Assembly (NCBI GenBank): GCA_017396695.1
Contig: JAFQLC010000018.1
Coordinates: forward strand, 186,001-250,000
Direction of reading: 5' to 3'
Source: a bacterium
GTDB lineage: Bacteria; Cyanobacteriota; Vampirovibrionia; Gastranaerophilales; Gastranaerophilaceae
Length of the DNA stretch: 64,000 nucleotides
Numbering within the stretch: the stretch's first letter is position 1; every line of letters begins with the position of its first letter. The notes under the pieces were generated by a model. The model was not told the DNA's origin. It searched no databases and worked only from the letters and a program-made list of their open reading frames with translations. Of the stretch, positions 41,753 to 51,158 are shown one piece after another. The position numbers were made by a program, and so were the translations under genes.

Positions 41753-42287
41753 TCTTAACTTGGTTTTCTAATTCTTCAATTGTTGAATTATTTTCAATTA
41801 TATAATCTGATTTTTCGATTTTATCATTTTCGGGTGCTTGAGCTAAAATTTTCTTTTTGGCAAAATTTTTGTCGCAATTATCTCGTTTCATTACTCTTTC
41901 AAGACGAATGTTCTCATCTGCTGTAACAAAAATGATTTTATCGAATAAATTCTCAAAACCTGCTTCAAAAAGAAGCGGAACGGAAACAAAAACCGCTTTT
42001 TCGCTTGAATTATTTAATATAAATTTTTCAATTTCGTTTTTAACATATGGGTGGATAATGCGCTCTAATTCTAATTTTTTTTCTTTGTCATTGAATACAA
42101 TTTGCGCTATTTCTTTTTTCTCTAATGTTCCAAATGTATTTTTAAGTTGACTAAGAATTTCTTTATTTTTATACAAATCTGCAACAATTTTATCTGCGCA
42201 GAGGGTTTTGAAACCTTGAGATTTTATAACATCTTCAACCGCAGATTTTCCAGAGGCAATATTTCCCGTGATTGCAACTTTTATCAT
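41733..42287 (-). CDS. coaE: Dephospho-CoA kinase
   Basis: Last step of coenzyme A synthesis: ATP-dependent 3'-phosphorylation of dephospho-CoA. P-loop GNIASGKS is at about residues 8-15; CADKIVADL is the CoA-site block; the lid region ERVMKRDNCDK is present. The 184 residues are a little short for the family (about 200). The gene is convergent with the membrane module, with a 20-nt overlap of the two 3' ends. Its promoter is interlaced with recJ's. The start is leaderless by geometry. Confidence 0.94.
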   Translation of the reverse strand: MIKVAITGNIASGKSAVEDVIKSQGFKTLCADKIVADLYKNKEILSQLKNTFGTLEKKEIAQIVFNDKEKKLELERIIHPYVKNEIEKFILNNSSEKAVFVSVPLLFEAGFENLFDKIIFVTADENIRLERVMKRDNCDKNFAKKKILAQAPENDKIEKSDYIIENNSTIEELENQVKTILQTF

Positions 42288-42293
42288 AACTTT

Positions 42294-42322
42294 ATTTTAG
42301 TTTATTAGTCTGTTATAATCAA
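42294..42322 (-). promoter_or_regulatory. coaE promoter overlapping the recJ -10
   Basis: On minus: TTGATT (42317-42322), 17 nt, TAAAAT (42294-42299), ATG 6 nt on. On plus, the recJ TATAAT occupies 42314-42319, overlapping the coaE -35. Confidence 0.65.
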
Positions 42323-42338
42323 GCCAAGGGGAGTTATT

Positions 42339-44621
42339 TTGAAAAGCAATTGGAAAATCAAAGAAAGCAACAAAAAATTTAATGTTGTTGAAAATATTTT
42401 ATATTCAAGAGGAATAAAAGAAGAAGATTTTTCCGATTTTTTAACTTCTGAAAACTCTGAAATCAAAGGTTCAAAGTATTTTTTAGATATGGAGCGAGCA
42501 GTTGAGCGAATAAAAACTGCAATCGAGAATAAAGAAAAAATATTAATTTGGGGTGATTTTGACTGTGACGGCATAACATCAAGCGTCATTATGTCAAAAT
42601 GTCTTGATGCTTTGGGCGCCAATTATTTGCATTTTATTCCACATAGAGTAAAAAATGGGCACGGACTTGACCTTGGCATTCTTATTCCATATATTACTCG
42701 TGAAAAAATCAAACTCTTGATAACCCTTGATTGCGGTGTGTCTGATTCTAAAATCATTCAAACTTTAAAAAGTATGAAAATTGATACAATTATTACGGAC
42801 CACCACACGCAAAATGAAAAAGTTGAAGTTGCATATGCTGTGCTTGATGCAAATGCTAAAGATAGCCTGCGCCAAGATTTATCCGTTAAAGACATTGAAG
42901 AAATTTCAATGCTATCAGGTGCTGGAGTTGCATATTTGCTCGCGCTTTCGCTTTTAGAGGGCGAGAAACAAGAAAAATTAGAAAAAGAGCTTCTTGTGCT
43001 TGCAACAATTGGGACAATAGGGGATATTGTGCCACTTTTGGGGTTAAACAGAAGAATTGTCAAAGCTGGGCTTCAAGAGATTAATAGTGGCCATTATCCG
43101 ATGATTGAAAAAACATTTGCACTTGCGCACGTTGAAGGGCAAATAACATCTGAGATGATAGCTTTCACGCTTGTTCCAAGAATTAACGCTTCAGGGAGAC
43201 TCTCTGATGCAGGAGAAGCCTATGAGGCACTCTACACAAACAATGAATTTCAGATGATAGAAAATATTGAGAAGTTGAATAATTTGAATGTAATTAGGCA
43301 AGCATTATCAGATGAGATTTATGCTGAGTGTTGCGCTAAAATTCAAAATCAAAATGCGCCTTTGATATTTTTAGAAGATAAATCATGGCATATTGGAATA
43401 ATTGGGCTTGTTGCATCTCGACTTGTGGAAAAATTCCAAAAACCAGCGTTTGTTGCAACTTATGATGAAAATAATATTGGAAGATGTTCAATTCGGGGGC
43501 TTGAGCCGTATAATATTTCAAATATTCTCGAAGAGAACAAAGAGTTATTTTTAGGTGCTGGTGGGCATAAATTTGCGGGTGGTTTTTCATTTGACCCTGT
43601 AAATTATAGTTTTTCGCAAATTGCAGAGAAATTAAATTCAGAAGTTAATGAGGCAAATAAAAATTATAAACCAGAAGTGCTTATTGACCTTGAGCTTAAG
43701 GCATCTGAAATTAATCTTGAATTAACAGAAAAATTATCTCTTCTTGAACCATATGGAGAAGCTTTTGAAACACCTTGTTTTTTGCTTAAGGGTGCAACCT
43801 TGAATAGTTTTAAGCAAATTGGAAAAGACGAAAAACACCTAAGGTTAACATTTGAAAAAGACGGATATTTTATTCCTTGCGTTTGGTGGAATAAGCCTAA
43901 TTTTAAAGGCTTAGAAGGAGAGGCTGGGGACATAATTTTTGCTTTAAAGGAAAATGAATTTAACGGCGAAAAAAATATTCAAGCAGAAATAATTGATATT
44001 GATATGCCAAGTTTAAGTATCTCGGGTGCTCTCAAAACTTTTGATTATAGAGAAAAAGAAAATATTTATGACACGCTTAACGCCTTTTTTGCAAAAAATT
44101 CAGATATCAAAATTTATGCTAAAAAATTCTCTACAATTAAAAAAATGGAAAATTTTGAAAATTTAAAAAATGCAATTTTATCTGATGGTGAAAAAGCGGA
44201 TAAAATAATGTTTTTTGATTATCCTGTTGAGCATAATTTAATTAGCTTGATTGTCGAAAATGCTGGAGCGCATGTTGTTTATTTCATGAAGGAAGAATTT
44301 TTAGACAACATTAAAGAATATATTTTTGATATTTCAAAAATGTTGAAATTTGCATTTCGAAAAAAAGAAGGTGTAGTTGAAGTGTCTAAAATGGCGCAAA
44401 CTCTTGGTGTTACAGAGGATTTTGCACAATTTGCAATTGACATTTTGCAAGAAAAAGGCATTTTTGAAATTGTAGAAAATAAAGTTTTGAGTACAATTCA
44501 AGATATTTTTGAACTTTCGGAAGATGACATGGGAGAAAATATTCTCGAAGAATTTGAACTTATAAAACGTTCTAAAAAGTTTGTAAACTCTGCGCCAATT
44601 GAAATTTTGCTTGAAGGTTGA
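42339..44621 (+). CDS. recJ: Single-stranded-DNA-specific exonuclease RecJ
   Basis: 5'-3' ssDNA exonuclease of the DHH family used in repair and recombination, 760 residues. Motifs: GDFDCDGITSS (motif I), LDCGVSD (II), DHHTQNE (III, DHH) and SGAGVAYLLAL (IV), then the DHHA1 block GAGGHKFAGGFSF and an OB-fold. The last 190 residues (after about 570) are longer than in E. coli RecJ (577) and look like the extended C-terminal region found in many relatives. It starts with TTG, five bases after AAGGGGAG. The unusual TTG may lower its yield. Confidence 0.95.
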   Translation: MKSNWKIKESNKKFNVVENILYSRGIKEEDFSDFLTSENSEIKGSKYFLDMERAVERIKTAIENKEKILIWGDFDCDGITSSVIMSKCLDALGANYLHFIPHRVKNGHGLDLGILIPYITREKIKLLITLDCGVSDSKIIQTLKSMKIDTIITDHHTQNEKVEVAYAVLDANAKDSLRQDLSVKDIEEISMLSGAGVAYLLALSLLEGEKQEKLEKELLVLATIGTIGDIVPLLGLNRRIVKAGLQEINSGHYPMIEKTFALAHVEGQITSEMIAFTLVPRINASGRLSDAGEAYEALYTNNEFQMIENIEKLNNLNVIRQALSDEIYAECCAKIQNQNAPLIFLEDKSWHIGIIGLVASRLVEKFQKPAFVATYDENNIGRCSIRGLEPYNISNILEENKELFLGAGGHKFAGGFSFDPVNYSFSQIAEKLNSEVNEANKNYKPEVLIDLELKASEINLELTEKLSLLEPYGEAFETPCFLLKGATLNSFKQIGKDEKHLRLTFEKDGYFIPCVWWNKPNFKGLEGEAGDIIFALKENEFNGEKNIQAEIIDIDMPSLSISGALKTFDYREKENIYDTLNAFFAKNSDIKIYAKKFSTIKKMENFENLKNAILSDGEKADKIMFFDYPVEHNLISLIVENAGAHVVYFMKEEFLDNIKEYIFDISKMLKFAFRKKEGVVEVSKMAQTLGVTEDFAQFAIDILQEKGIFEIVENKVLSTIQDIFELSEDDMGENILEEFELIKRSKKFVNSAPIEILLEG

Positions 44622-44622
44622 T

Positions 44623-45096
44623 TTATAGCTTTATAAGCGCAGTTGCTTTTGTGTTCCCTCTTTCCCAAAAGATTACGTAGCTATCATTTTCTTTATCATA
44701 TCTAATTTCTGCGCTTTGGTGCACAAATTCTGCGCTGTCTTCTCCTAAGTGGTCTTTTTTGTGCCACTTTTGCCAGCTTTTATCTTTTTTTAAAGTTTTC
44801 TTTTCTTTTTTTATTGTTTCAAGTTTTAAAATTGGAGCTTTAGCTCTGATTATTCCGTTCGAGTGGATAATTAAAAAATCAAATTCATCAGAGAGTTTAG
44901 TTTTGTAGAAACCTTTTTTGAGCCCAAATCCAGAATCTGAAATTATATCTTGCGGGATAATAAGAGTTGGATTGTTGTCGTCTTTAAGCTCGCTATATGG
45001 CGCTTTTTCCTCTTCTAATTCACCACTTCTATACCTCTTAAAAGGTGTCATTTCTTCTTCTGTATAATATGCAATTAAATTACAATCAGCGAGCAT
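44623..45096 (-). CDS. Hypothetical protein downstream of lgt
   Basis: A 157-residue soluble protein of unknown function. It starts MLADCNLIAYYTEEEMTPFKRYRSG, has a charged central Lys-rich part (ETIKKEKKTLKKDKSWQKWHKK) and a beta-rich end (SYVIFWERGNTKATALIKL). No signal, membrane helix or catalytic motif. Its ATG lies within the last codons of lgt (11-nt overlap), so the two are coupled. It converges on recJ with a 1-nt gap. Confidence 0.6.
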   Translation of the reverse strand: MLADCNLIAYYTEEEMTPFKRYRSGELEEEKAPYSELKDDNNPTLIIPQDIISDSGFGLKKGFYKTKLSDEFDFLIIHSNGIIRAKAPILKLETIKKEKKTLKKDKSWQKWHKKDHLGEDSAEFVHQSAEIRYDKENDSYVIFWERGNTKATALIKL

Positions 45097-45868
45097 TTTT
45101 TCTTACCACTAAAATTCCTATAATTCCAATTATAAACATAATGATAGATGCGATTTGTGCAACGGGAAATATTCCGATATTTAAAATGCTATCAACCCTT
45201 ATGCCCTCAACCATAAATCTTGTAATTGCGTATAAAACAAAATAAGAGAAGAAAACAATGCCTGTTTTGAGTTCTTTTTTTGTTAAATATAAAAGTAGTA
45301 CAAAAATTATAAGATTTAAAATTGATTCGTATAAAAATGTTGGGTGGAAAAACTCGCTTGTAATGTATCTTTCGGGTCTTAAAGATTCTGGAATATACAA
45401 ACCCCAAGGAAGATTTGTTGGCATACCAAATGCTTCAGAATTAAAAAAGTTCCCCCATCTTCCAATCATTTGTCCAATAGGCAAACCCAAAATTCCAATA
45501 TCTGCACAAAGCAAAATATTTTGTTTTTTTATTTTGCAATAAATAATGCCTGCAATAATCCCGCATATTATTGCGCCGTGGATGCTTAAACCCCCGTGCC
45601 AAATGGCAAAAATTTCTTTTGGGTGATTTGTGTAAAAAGGTAAATTTAAAAGAACATAATATAGTCTTGCGCCTAAAATTCCTGAAATTGCAACAATGGG
45701 GAACAAATCAAGAAAAAAATTAGGGTTAATTTTATCTTTGTATATTTTCTTCGAAATAAAATAAACTGCGCACACTGCAAAAGTAAGCGCAAGCGCCATT
45801 GTAATTCCATAAAATTTTATATTAATCCCAAAAACATCAAATGAATTTATTGAAGGCGGATATATCAT
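45086..45868 (-). CDS. lgt: Prolipoprotein diacylglyceryl transferase
   Basis: Membrane enzyme that transfers diacylglycerol from phosphatidylglycerol to the lipobox cysteine, the first step of lipoprotein maturation. 260 residues and seven helices. Signature blocks: HGGLSIHGAI (contains His of HGGL), GRWGNFFNSEAFG (the Lgt signature) and FMVEGIRVDS. Next upstream (6-nt gap) is a lipoprotein that would be its substrate; a coincidence is possible but the grouping is suggestive. Confidence 0.97.
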   Translation of the reverse strand: MIYPPSINSFDVFGINIKFYGITMALALTFAVCAVYFISKKIYKDKINPNFFLDLFPIVAISGILGARLYYVLLNLPFYTNHPKEIFAIWHGGLSIHGAIICGIIAGIIYCKIKKQNILLCADIGILGLPIGQMIGRWGNFFNSEAFGMPTNLPWGLYIPESLRPERYITSEFFHPTFLYESILNLIIFVLLLYLTKKELKTGIVFFSYFVLYAITRFMVEGIRVDSILNIGIFPVAQIASIIMFIIGIIGILVVRKNAR

Positions 45869-45874
45869 AAATTA

Positions 45875-46462
45875 TTATTTCGCTTTAGTGTTTTTTGTTG
45901 AAGTTTGTTTATCTGTTGTTTCGTATTTTATAACTTCATTCATCAAATCCATCATTTTTTCTTCAACTGCAGCTTTATCGTTTGCTTCAGGATTTTTTTC
46001 GATGTATTGATTATAAGATTCAATTGCTAAATTTAAATTTTCTGCAAGTTTTTGCTTGTCTTCAGCGGATAATTTTTTATTTTCGTTTTTATCTTCGTCT
46101 GAATCGTCATCGCCTTCCATAATAGAGGTTGCAATTCCTTCTGCTGCAACGCCTGTAATATAATATACATCAGCATTTTCAGGTTTTAATTCTTTTGCAA
46201 CTTTAATTTGGGCGAGTGCTTTTTCAAATTCTTTTGCTTGAACATATGCAACCGCAAGATTATATCTTGTTTCAAAAATGCCACCGTCTATATCAACATT
46301 TGATTCAAGCCTTGAAATTGCTTTTTCAACTTCGCCTTTGTTTAAGTATTCTTGTGCTTTATTATTGAGTTCTTGAACCGCAAAGCTGTTGAAATTATTA
46401 AGGCAAGCGGTGCACATAATGCTCATAAATAGAGCGGTTAAAATCATTAAAACTTTTTTCAT
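45875..46462 (-). CDS. TPR lipoprotein
   Basis: A 195-residue predicted lipoprotein. The signal peptide MKKVLMILTALFMSIMCTAC ends at a lipobox cysteine (CTA|C). TPR-like helices occupy about residues 30-130 (EYLNKGEVEKAISRLES, AYVQAKEFEKALAQI, LKPENADVYYITGVA), then an acidic insertion (EGDDDSDEDKNENKK) and a Lys/Glu/Asn-rich tail. The usual role of TPR lipoproteins is scaffolding of envelope complexes. It lies between lgt and the AsmA-like gene on the same strand. Confidence 0.85.
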   Translation of the reverse strand: MKKVLMILTALFMSIMCTACLNNFNSFAVQELNNKAQEYLNKGEVEKAISRLESNVDIDGGIFETRYNLAVAYVQAKEFEKALAQIKVAKELKPENADVYYITGVAAEGIATSIMEGDDDSDEDKNENKKLSAEDKQKLAENLNLAIESYNQYIEKNPEANDKAAVEEKMMDLMNEVIKYETTDKQTSTKNTKAK

Positions 46463-46532
46463 CTCATTACCCCGTCTAAGATAACTTTTGCATTTTACTA
46501 TCTTTCGTATAAAAAGACAAGTTTGTTATGGA

Positions 46533-49500
46533 TTAATTTAACCAGTTAAATGCTTTGATGTAATTATTTTTGTTGATATCTCCAAGAATTTTTGCACTGA
46601 AAATTCTAAAATCATCGCCCGAAATTTCGATTAACGGAATTTTATTGATGCTTTTTATGATTTCGTTTTTGTCTGTTTCGAACTTTTTGTTTCCGCTTGC
46701 AAAATTTATAACACTATTAAGTGAAGCATTGCCAACAGGACCGAGCAAGGTGGATATTTTTTTGCTTAATCTTCCAAGAAGTTCAATGTTTGCAAAATTT
46801 TCTAAAATATTATAGCTTCCAGCAAGATATAAGCTCATGTTTTCGCCTTGTGTGAAAATTTCAAGCTTTTCGACTGTTCCTTCTTGTATATGCAAATTGC
46901 CATTAATTGCTTGGAATTCACCTGTTTTGTATGGTATTAAAACATCTATAACATTATTCAAAGTAAGCCCAAAAACCCCGCTTTTATATAAGTTTCCAGC
47001 TCTAATTAAATATTCTAAAGAACCAAGTTTTGGCATTTTGCCATTTTTTATTTCAAACCACACATCGCTTTTAAGTGTTTTAATTCCAGCTGCAGTGTTT
47101 AGCTTGCTTGCGCTTAGCGTTACTTCGCCGTCTAATTTTCCATATATTTGTCCAGACACTCCGAGAAAACTTTTTGTAAGGTCATCTGCCTCGCAAGAAT
47201 TAATTTTTGCTTTTAGCGCAACGGAGTTTGTGTTGAAATTGTATTCGCCTTCAGATTTTACTTCGCCACCCGCAATATCGAAAATCGCATCCCTATATTT
47301 AAGAGGTGAGTTTTCAGCAAGATTAAACTTTGCTTGCATGTTTTTGGCGTTTATATTGTATAGTATGACATTTTCCGCCATAAATTCGCCTTCTTTAATT
47401 ATCAAATCTTTTGGGTTTAGCCCTAATTGCTCATTTGAGATTAAATATTCATGCGGATTTATTGTGTTAAATGTTGAAAATTCTTTTATAATTTTCCCAA
47501 TATCTATTGTTTGACTTTCAATATCCATTTTATTTATCACAAGAGGGAGTTTTGTTTTATTTTCTGCAATTGTGTTAATAAGAACATCTGAGTTATAAGC
47601 TTGCCCCATAAATGTTGAAATTACAATATCGTTTTGGAAATTAAATTTTGCATTGTTTATTTTTGCGTTATAGAGAGGAATGTTTATTTTATCAAGTGTT
47701 GCGTCTCCTGTAATTTTTAGGTTGTCACCATTTCCACTTAACACAATATCGGACGTGAATTGACCCTGCTTTAGAATGGATTTTTTAAATAAAATATTAA
47801 AAATTCTTGTGCTTGTTGGGTTTAGGGTTTTAATTCTTAGGTTGTCTAAAGTTATATTTTTGTTTTTTGATAAAATATTTCCTGAAATTCTAAGCATAGG
47901 AAGTGCTGTTGGGCGATTATTTTGAGAAACAATATATTTTAGATATTCAATTTTATGAATATTTGCACTATTTCCTTTGAAATTTATAACTGTTTTTAAT
48001 TCTCTTTTGTTGACCTCATCTCCTAAGTTTGCGCCCATATAGTAAATATCATTATTTGGGTTAAGAGTAGAGGTTGTGTATAACATATAATCGTCTGAGT
48101 AACCTTTTAAAATTCCCTGCCCCAAAACTTCACCTTTGATTTTAATTGGATAAACAAGGTTTTTGTTTATGTATTTATCGACATTACTTTCATTTAAACT
48201 AATTGCAAAGCGAGAGTCCAGGTAAGGACGGCTTTTTAGGTTTGTGATAATAGCGTTGAAATAAATCGGAATTTCGCCATAGTTAATATTTAACGCATCA
48301 AGAGTTAGCTTATCTTTTTTAAGTTTAATTTTTCCTGAATTAACAAGAATTTTGACTTGTTTTATTTTATCTAAACAAGAAATGTTTGATAGTTCGATAT
48401 CGCCATCAAAATCAGAATTATTAAAGTCTATATTAGCAGATATCGCCCCATCGAAATCTTCAAAGTTAGAAAGGATTTTCAATTTATTTTGTGGGAAAAA
48501 TTTGTTCAATTCTTCTTTTATTGAATTGAGCACAAAGTTATTCAGCTTTAAATTGCCTTTGAAATTTGGTTTTGTAAATTTTGATTTTTCCGAGTTTAGT
48601 TCGATATTAAAAAGATTTTCTATTGTTGAATTTAAAAGAATATCTGCGTTTTTAAATGCAAGGTTTAGATTTTCTGTTTTTATTTTGTTGTTTTTAATTA
48701 AAATTTGACCACTTTTTTGTTTAATATCTTGGTCGGCTGAATTTATAAATACAGTTTTGCCAGATAAACCAAGCTCTGATAATTTTATATTTGCGAAATC
48801 GATATCAAATTTATGCTTGAATTGGATATTTGTGCTTGTTTTAAATTTAATTTGGTTTAGCGCTTCAAACTTTTTAATTATAGTTTCGTTAACATTCTCT
48901 TTTATAATTTCATAAATATCGTTGTTTGTTACATCTTGAGCCAAAATATCCATAAAAATATTTGCTTCTATATCAGCGTTGCCGTTGATTTTAACAGGTG
49001 CTGATTTTAATTTTGCACTGATTCCATTGAATGAAATTTTATCTTTTTTAAATAAAATCGTGCCAGAGCCTGAATGAAGCCCAGTGTTTGTGTTTTTAAA
49101 TTTAACTTTTGCATTTTTGAATTTGAACCAGCCTTCAAGAATCCCTTTTGTTCTTGTCCCTTTGACAAATAAATCAATTGAGCCAAAACCTTCAACATCA
49201 AGAAGTGGAACAGGGCCAAGAGGGAAAACCACAACATCTTGCACAGGAAGAAGAATTGTTTCTGCTAGCCCTAAATTTACGTTTTTTGAAGATGTAATCT
49301 TAAATTCTCCAGCTTGAGCACCGTATAATTCTGCAATTCCTTTTATATCAACCCATTCTCCACTTCCTGCAAGTGCGTGCACGAAAATATCTGCCCTATC
49401 TTTTTTAAATTCAACCGTGCCATATGATGGTGGAAGTTTAAGCTTATTTTTTAGGACGATAATATTTGCAATATCAATAATACCTTCAATATTTGGCGTT

Positions 49501-50549
49501 ATGGGATTTCCAGAAATACTAATTTCGCCATTTAAAGTAGCATCTGCACCATATTTTTTAAGTTTTCTTATTGCATCAAGTTGTTTTTCAACAAAATTTG
49601 GCGCAAGCCAAGTAATTTCGTCAAGCGAGGTGTTTTTAAGCCTGCAATTTAGATTTAATTCAGGGTTTTTTGATAAATAATTTTTAATTTCACCGTTTAA
49701 TAAAACATCAATTTTTTCAGATTTTATAGATGTGCTTGAAATATTTAAGCTATCTTTTTCAAAGCTTAAATTTGGCATAATTTTAATTATTTTGCTTTGT
49801 TTAATATTGTAGTTTTCATCAGTTATTTTCAAATTTGAAACTATAATTTCGCCTGTTAAATTTTCTTTATTGGAATAAATATCAATGTTTGCCTTGCCTT
49901 TAATATCTTTTGGCGCAAGATTTGATAACGCAAGGTAAGGCGAGAGAATTTCTAAATTAACATTCGGTGCTTTAAGTTTAATTATGTAATCTTTAAGACT
50001 CGTGTTTTTTAGTGTGTTTTTGCCTTTTAGATAAAATTCAAATGGCGCAACATTTCCACCTGTTCTAATATTTGCCTGAATATTTGTTTCGATATTTTTT
50101 CTATTTGAATTAAATGTGAAATTTTTTCCAGAAAACTCTGTTTTGTTGAGAAAAGCAACATTGTAATTTTTGATGTTAATATTTAATTTTTTCTTTAAAT
50201 TAATATATTTTTCAAATTCAAGATTTTCTTTTGGAAGTTTTCTTATTATTAAATTTAATGTTTCAATATTTATTTCTTTTAAATTTTTAGAGGCGAAACC
50301 TTTGATGTGTGCTAAATTTTCTTTGTTTTGATTATTGATTTTTAGGCTATCAAATGAAATTTCGTATGACAAATTAAATTTTGGTTTAATTGAAAAATTT
50401 TCTAAAACTATTTCAAGATTAGTCTTTTTTTCAATGTATGAAACAATTTTTTGAACATTTAAAAACTTTGGAATATTTAAGAAAATAAGATAGCCCAAAA
50501 ACACGATTGCAAGGGTACTTATAAGAAAAACTTTCATCCAAGATTTCAT
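46533..50549 (-). CDS. Large AsmA/YhdP-type envelope protein
   Basis: A 1338-residue protein with an N-terminal membrane anchor (MKSWMKVFLISTLAIVFLGY; residues 5-25) and a long repetitive beta-rich part with many short amphipathic strands rich in Asn, Lys, Ile and Leu, the taxonomically wide AsmA/TamB/YhdP bridge type that moves phospholipids or assembles outer-membrane parts. The final 200 residues contain PKLGSLEYLIRAGNLYKSGV and NVIDVLIPYKTGEF, then LSKKISTLLGPVGNASLNS, resembling the conserved end of that family. The start ATG 50549 has a leaderless promoter. A longer form using an upstream start at 50567 is less likely. Confidence 0.82.
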   Translation of the reverse strand: MKSWMKVFLISTLAIVFLGYLIFLNIPKFLNVQKIVSYIEKKTNLEIVLENFSIKPKFNLSYEISFDSLKINNQNKENLAHIKGFASKNLKEINIETLNLIIRKLPKENLEFEKYINLKKKLNINIKNYNVAFLNKTEFSGKNFTFNSNRKNIETNIQANIRTGGNVAPFEFYLKGKNTLKNTSLKDYIIKLKAPNVNLEILSPYLALSNLAPKDIKGKANIDIYSNKENLTGEIIVSNLKITDENYNIKQSKIIKIMPNLSFEKDSLNISSTSIKSEKIDVLLNGEIKNYLSKNPELNLNCRLKNTSLDEITWLAPNFVEKQLDAIRKLKKYGADATLNGEISISGNPITPNIEGIIDIANIIVLKNKLKLPPSYGTVEFKKDRADIFVHALAGSGEWVDIKGIAELYGAQAGEFKITSSKNVNLGLAETILLPVQDVVVFPLGPVPLLDVEGFGSIDLFVKGTRTKGILEGWFKFKNAKVKFKNTNTGLHSGSGTILFKKDKISFNGISAKLKSAPVKINGNADIEANIFMDILAQDVTNNDIYEIIKENVNETIIKKFEALNQIKFKTSTNIQFKHKFDIDFANIKLSELGLSGKTVFINSADQDIKQKSGQILIKNNKIKTENLNLAFKNADILLNSTIENLFNIELNSEKSKFTKPNFKGNLKLNNFVLNSIKEELNKFFPQNKLKILSNFEDFDGAISANIDFNNSDFDGDIELSNISCLDKIKQVKILVNSGKIKLKKDKLTLDALNINYGEIPIYFNAIITNLKSRPYLDSRFAISLNESNVDKYINKNLVYPIKIKGEVLGQGILKGYSDDYMLYTTSTLNPNNDIYYMGANLGDEVNKRELKTVINFKGNSANIHKIEYLKYIVSQNNRPTALPMLRISGNILSKNKNITLDNLRIKTLNPTSTRIFNILFKKSILKQGQFTSDIVLSGNGDNLKITGDATLDKINIPLYNAKINNAKFNFQNDIVISTFMGQAYNSDVLINTIAENKTKLPLVINKMDIESQTIDIGKIIKEFSTFNTINPHEYLISNEQLGLNPKDLIIKEGEFMAENVILYNINAKNMQAKFNLAENSPLKYRDAIFDIAGGEVKSEGEYNFNTNSVALKAKINSCEADDLTKSFLGVSGQIYGKLDGEVTLSASKLNTAAGIKTLKSDVWFEIKNGKMPKLGSLEYLIRAGNLYKSGVFGLTLNNVIDVLIPYKTGEFQAINGNLHIQEGTVEKLEIFTQGENMSLYLAGSYNILENFANIELLGRLSKKISTLLGPVGNASLNSVINFASGNKKFETDKNEIIKSINKIPLIEISGDDFRIFSAKILGDINKNNYIKAFNWLN

Positions 50550-50555
50550 AGGATA

Positions 50556-50583
50556 ATTATAAAACAACTGGCAAAAATTACAA
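50556..50583 (-). promoter_or_regulatory. Promoter of the AsmA-like gene, leaderless geometry
   Basis: On minus: TTGTAA (50578-50583), 16 nt, TATAAT (50556-50561), and the ATG 6 nt on. It is divergent from the 50646 gene, whose ATTACA-17-TATAAT (50590-50618) lies back to back. Confidence 0.7.
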
Positions 50584-50589
50584 TTTTTT

Positions 50590-50618
50590 ATTACAAAATC
50601 TTGAAAGTATTGTATAAT
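50590..50618 (+). promoter_or_regulatory. Promoter of the bifunctional-nuclease gene
   Basis: ATTACA, 17 nt, TATAAT (50613-50618); about 20 nt of leader with an AAAGGA ribosome site. Confidence 0.55.
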
Positions 50619-50645
50619 GCTTTTATTAGTAAAGGAATGATAAAA

Positions 50646-51155
50646 ATGATTGAAATGAATGTAATGGGCATAGCGCTAGACACAAGAACAGGAACGCCAA
50701 TTGTTGTGCTCAATGATTTGGATAATAGAAAAGCGCTTCCAATTTGGATTGGTTCAGCTGAAGCGAGCTCTATTATTAGGAAAATTGAAAATATTCCAAG
50801 CACTCGCCCTATGACACACGATTTGTTTGTTGATTTTGTTGACCAAATGAATGGCGAGCTTAAATATGTTGAAATTACAGATGTGAACGAGCAAACATAT
50901 TTTGCAACAATTGTGATTGAAAATATGAATGGTGAAGAAGTTTATGTTGATTCAAGACCATCTGATGCAATTTCAATTGCGCTTCGAGCAAAAGCTCCAA
51001 TATATGTTTCAACAGAGGTTATGGCAAGAGGTTCAATTTCAATAAATTCTGAAAAAGATAAACAAGAGGAAGAAGAATTTAAAAACTTTATTCAAGAAGT
51101 CAAACCTTCTGATTTTGAAAAATTAATCAATAAAAACTTTGAAAGTGATACATAA
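50646..51155 (+). CDS. Bifunctional nuclease family protein (DUF151/BFN)
   Basis: A 169-residue protein of the BFN/DUF151 family, small nucleases reported to act on DNA and RNA. Blocks: GIALDTRTGTPIVVLND, LPIWIGSAEASSI, PMTHDLFVDFV and DSRPSDAISIALRAKAPIYV are the family signature. An acidic tail follows (KDKQEEEEFKNFIQ). ATG 50646 is placed 9 nt after AAAGGA; the neighbouring ATG 50637 is too close to it. Three nt separate it from the next gene. Confidence 0.9.
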   Translation: MIEMNVMGIALDTRTGTPIVVLNDLDNRKALPIWIGSAEASSIIRKIENIPSTRPMTHDLFVDFVDQMNGELKYVEITDVNEQTYFATIVIENMNGEEVYVDSRPSDAISIALRAKAPIYVSTEVMARGSISINSEKDKQEEEEFKNFIQEVKPSDFEKLINKNFESDT

Positions 51156-51158
51156 AAA

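Noticed and set aside
46837-47514. 225-codon open frame antisense to the AsmA-like gene
   Set aside because: It is a shadow of a low-GC, Asn/Lys-rich gene whose sense frame continues for 1338 residues. The antisense translation has no domain or start signals.
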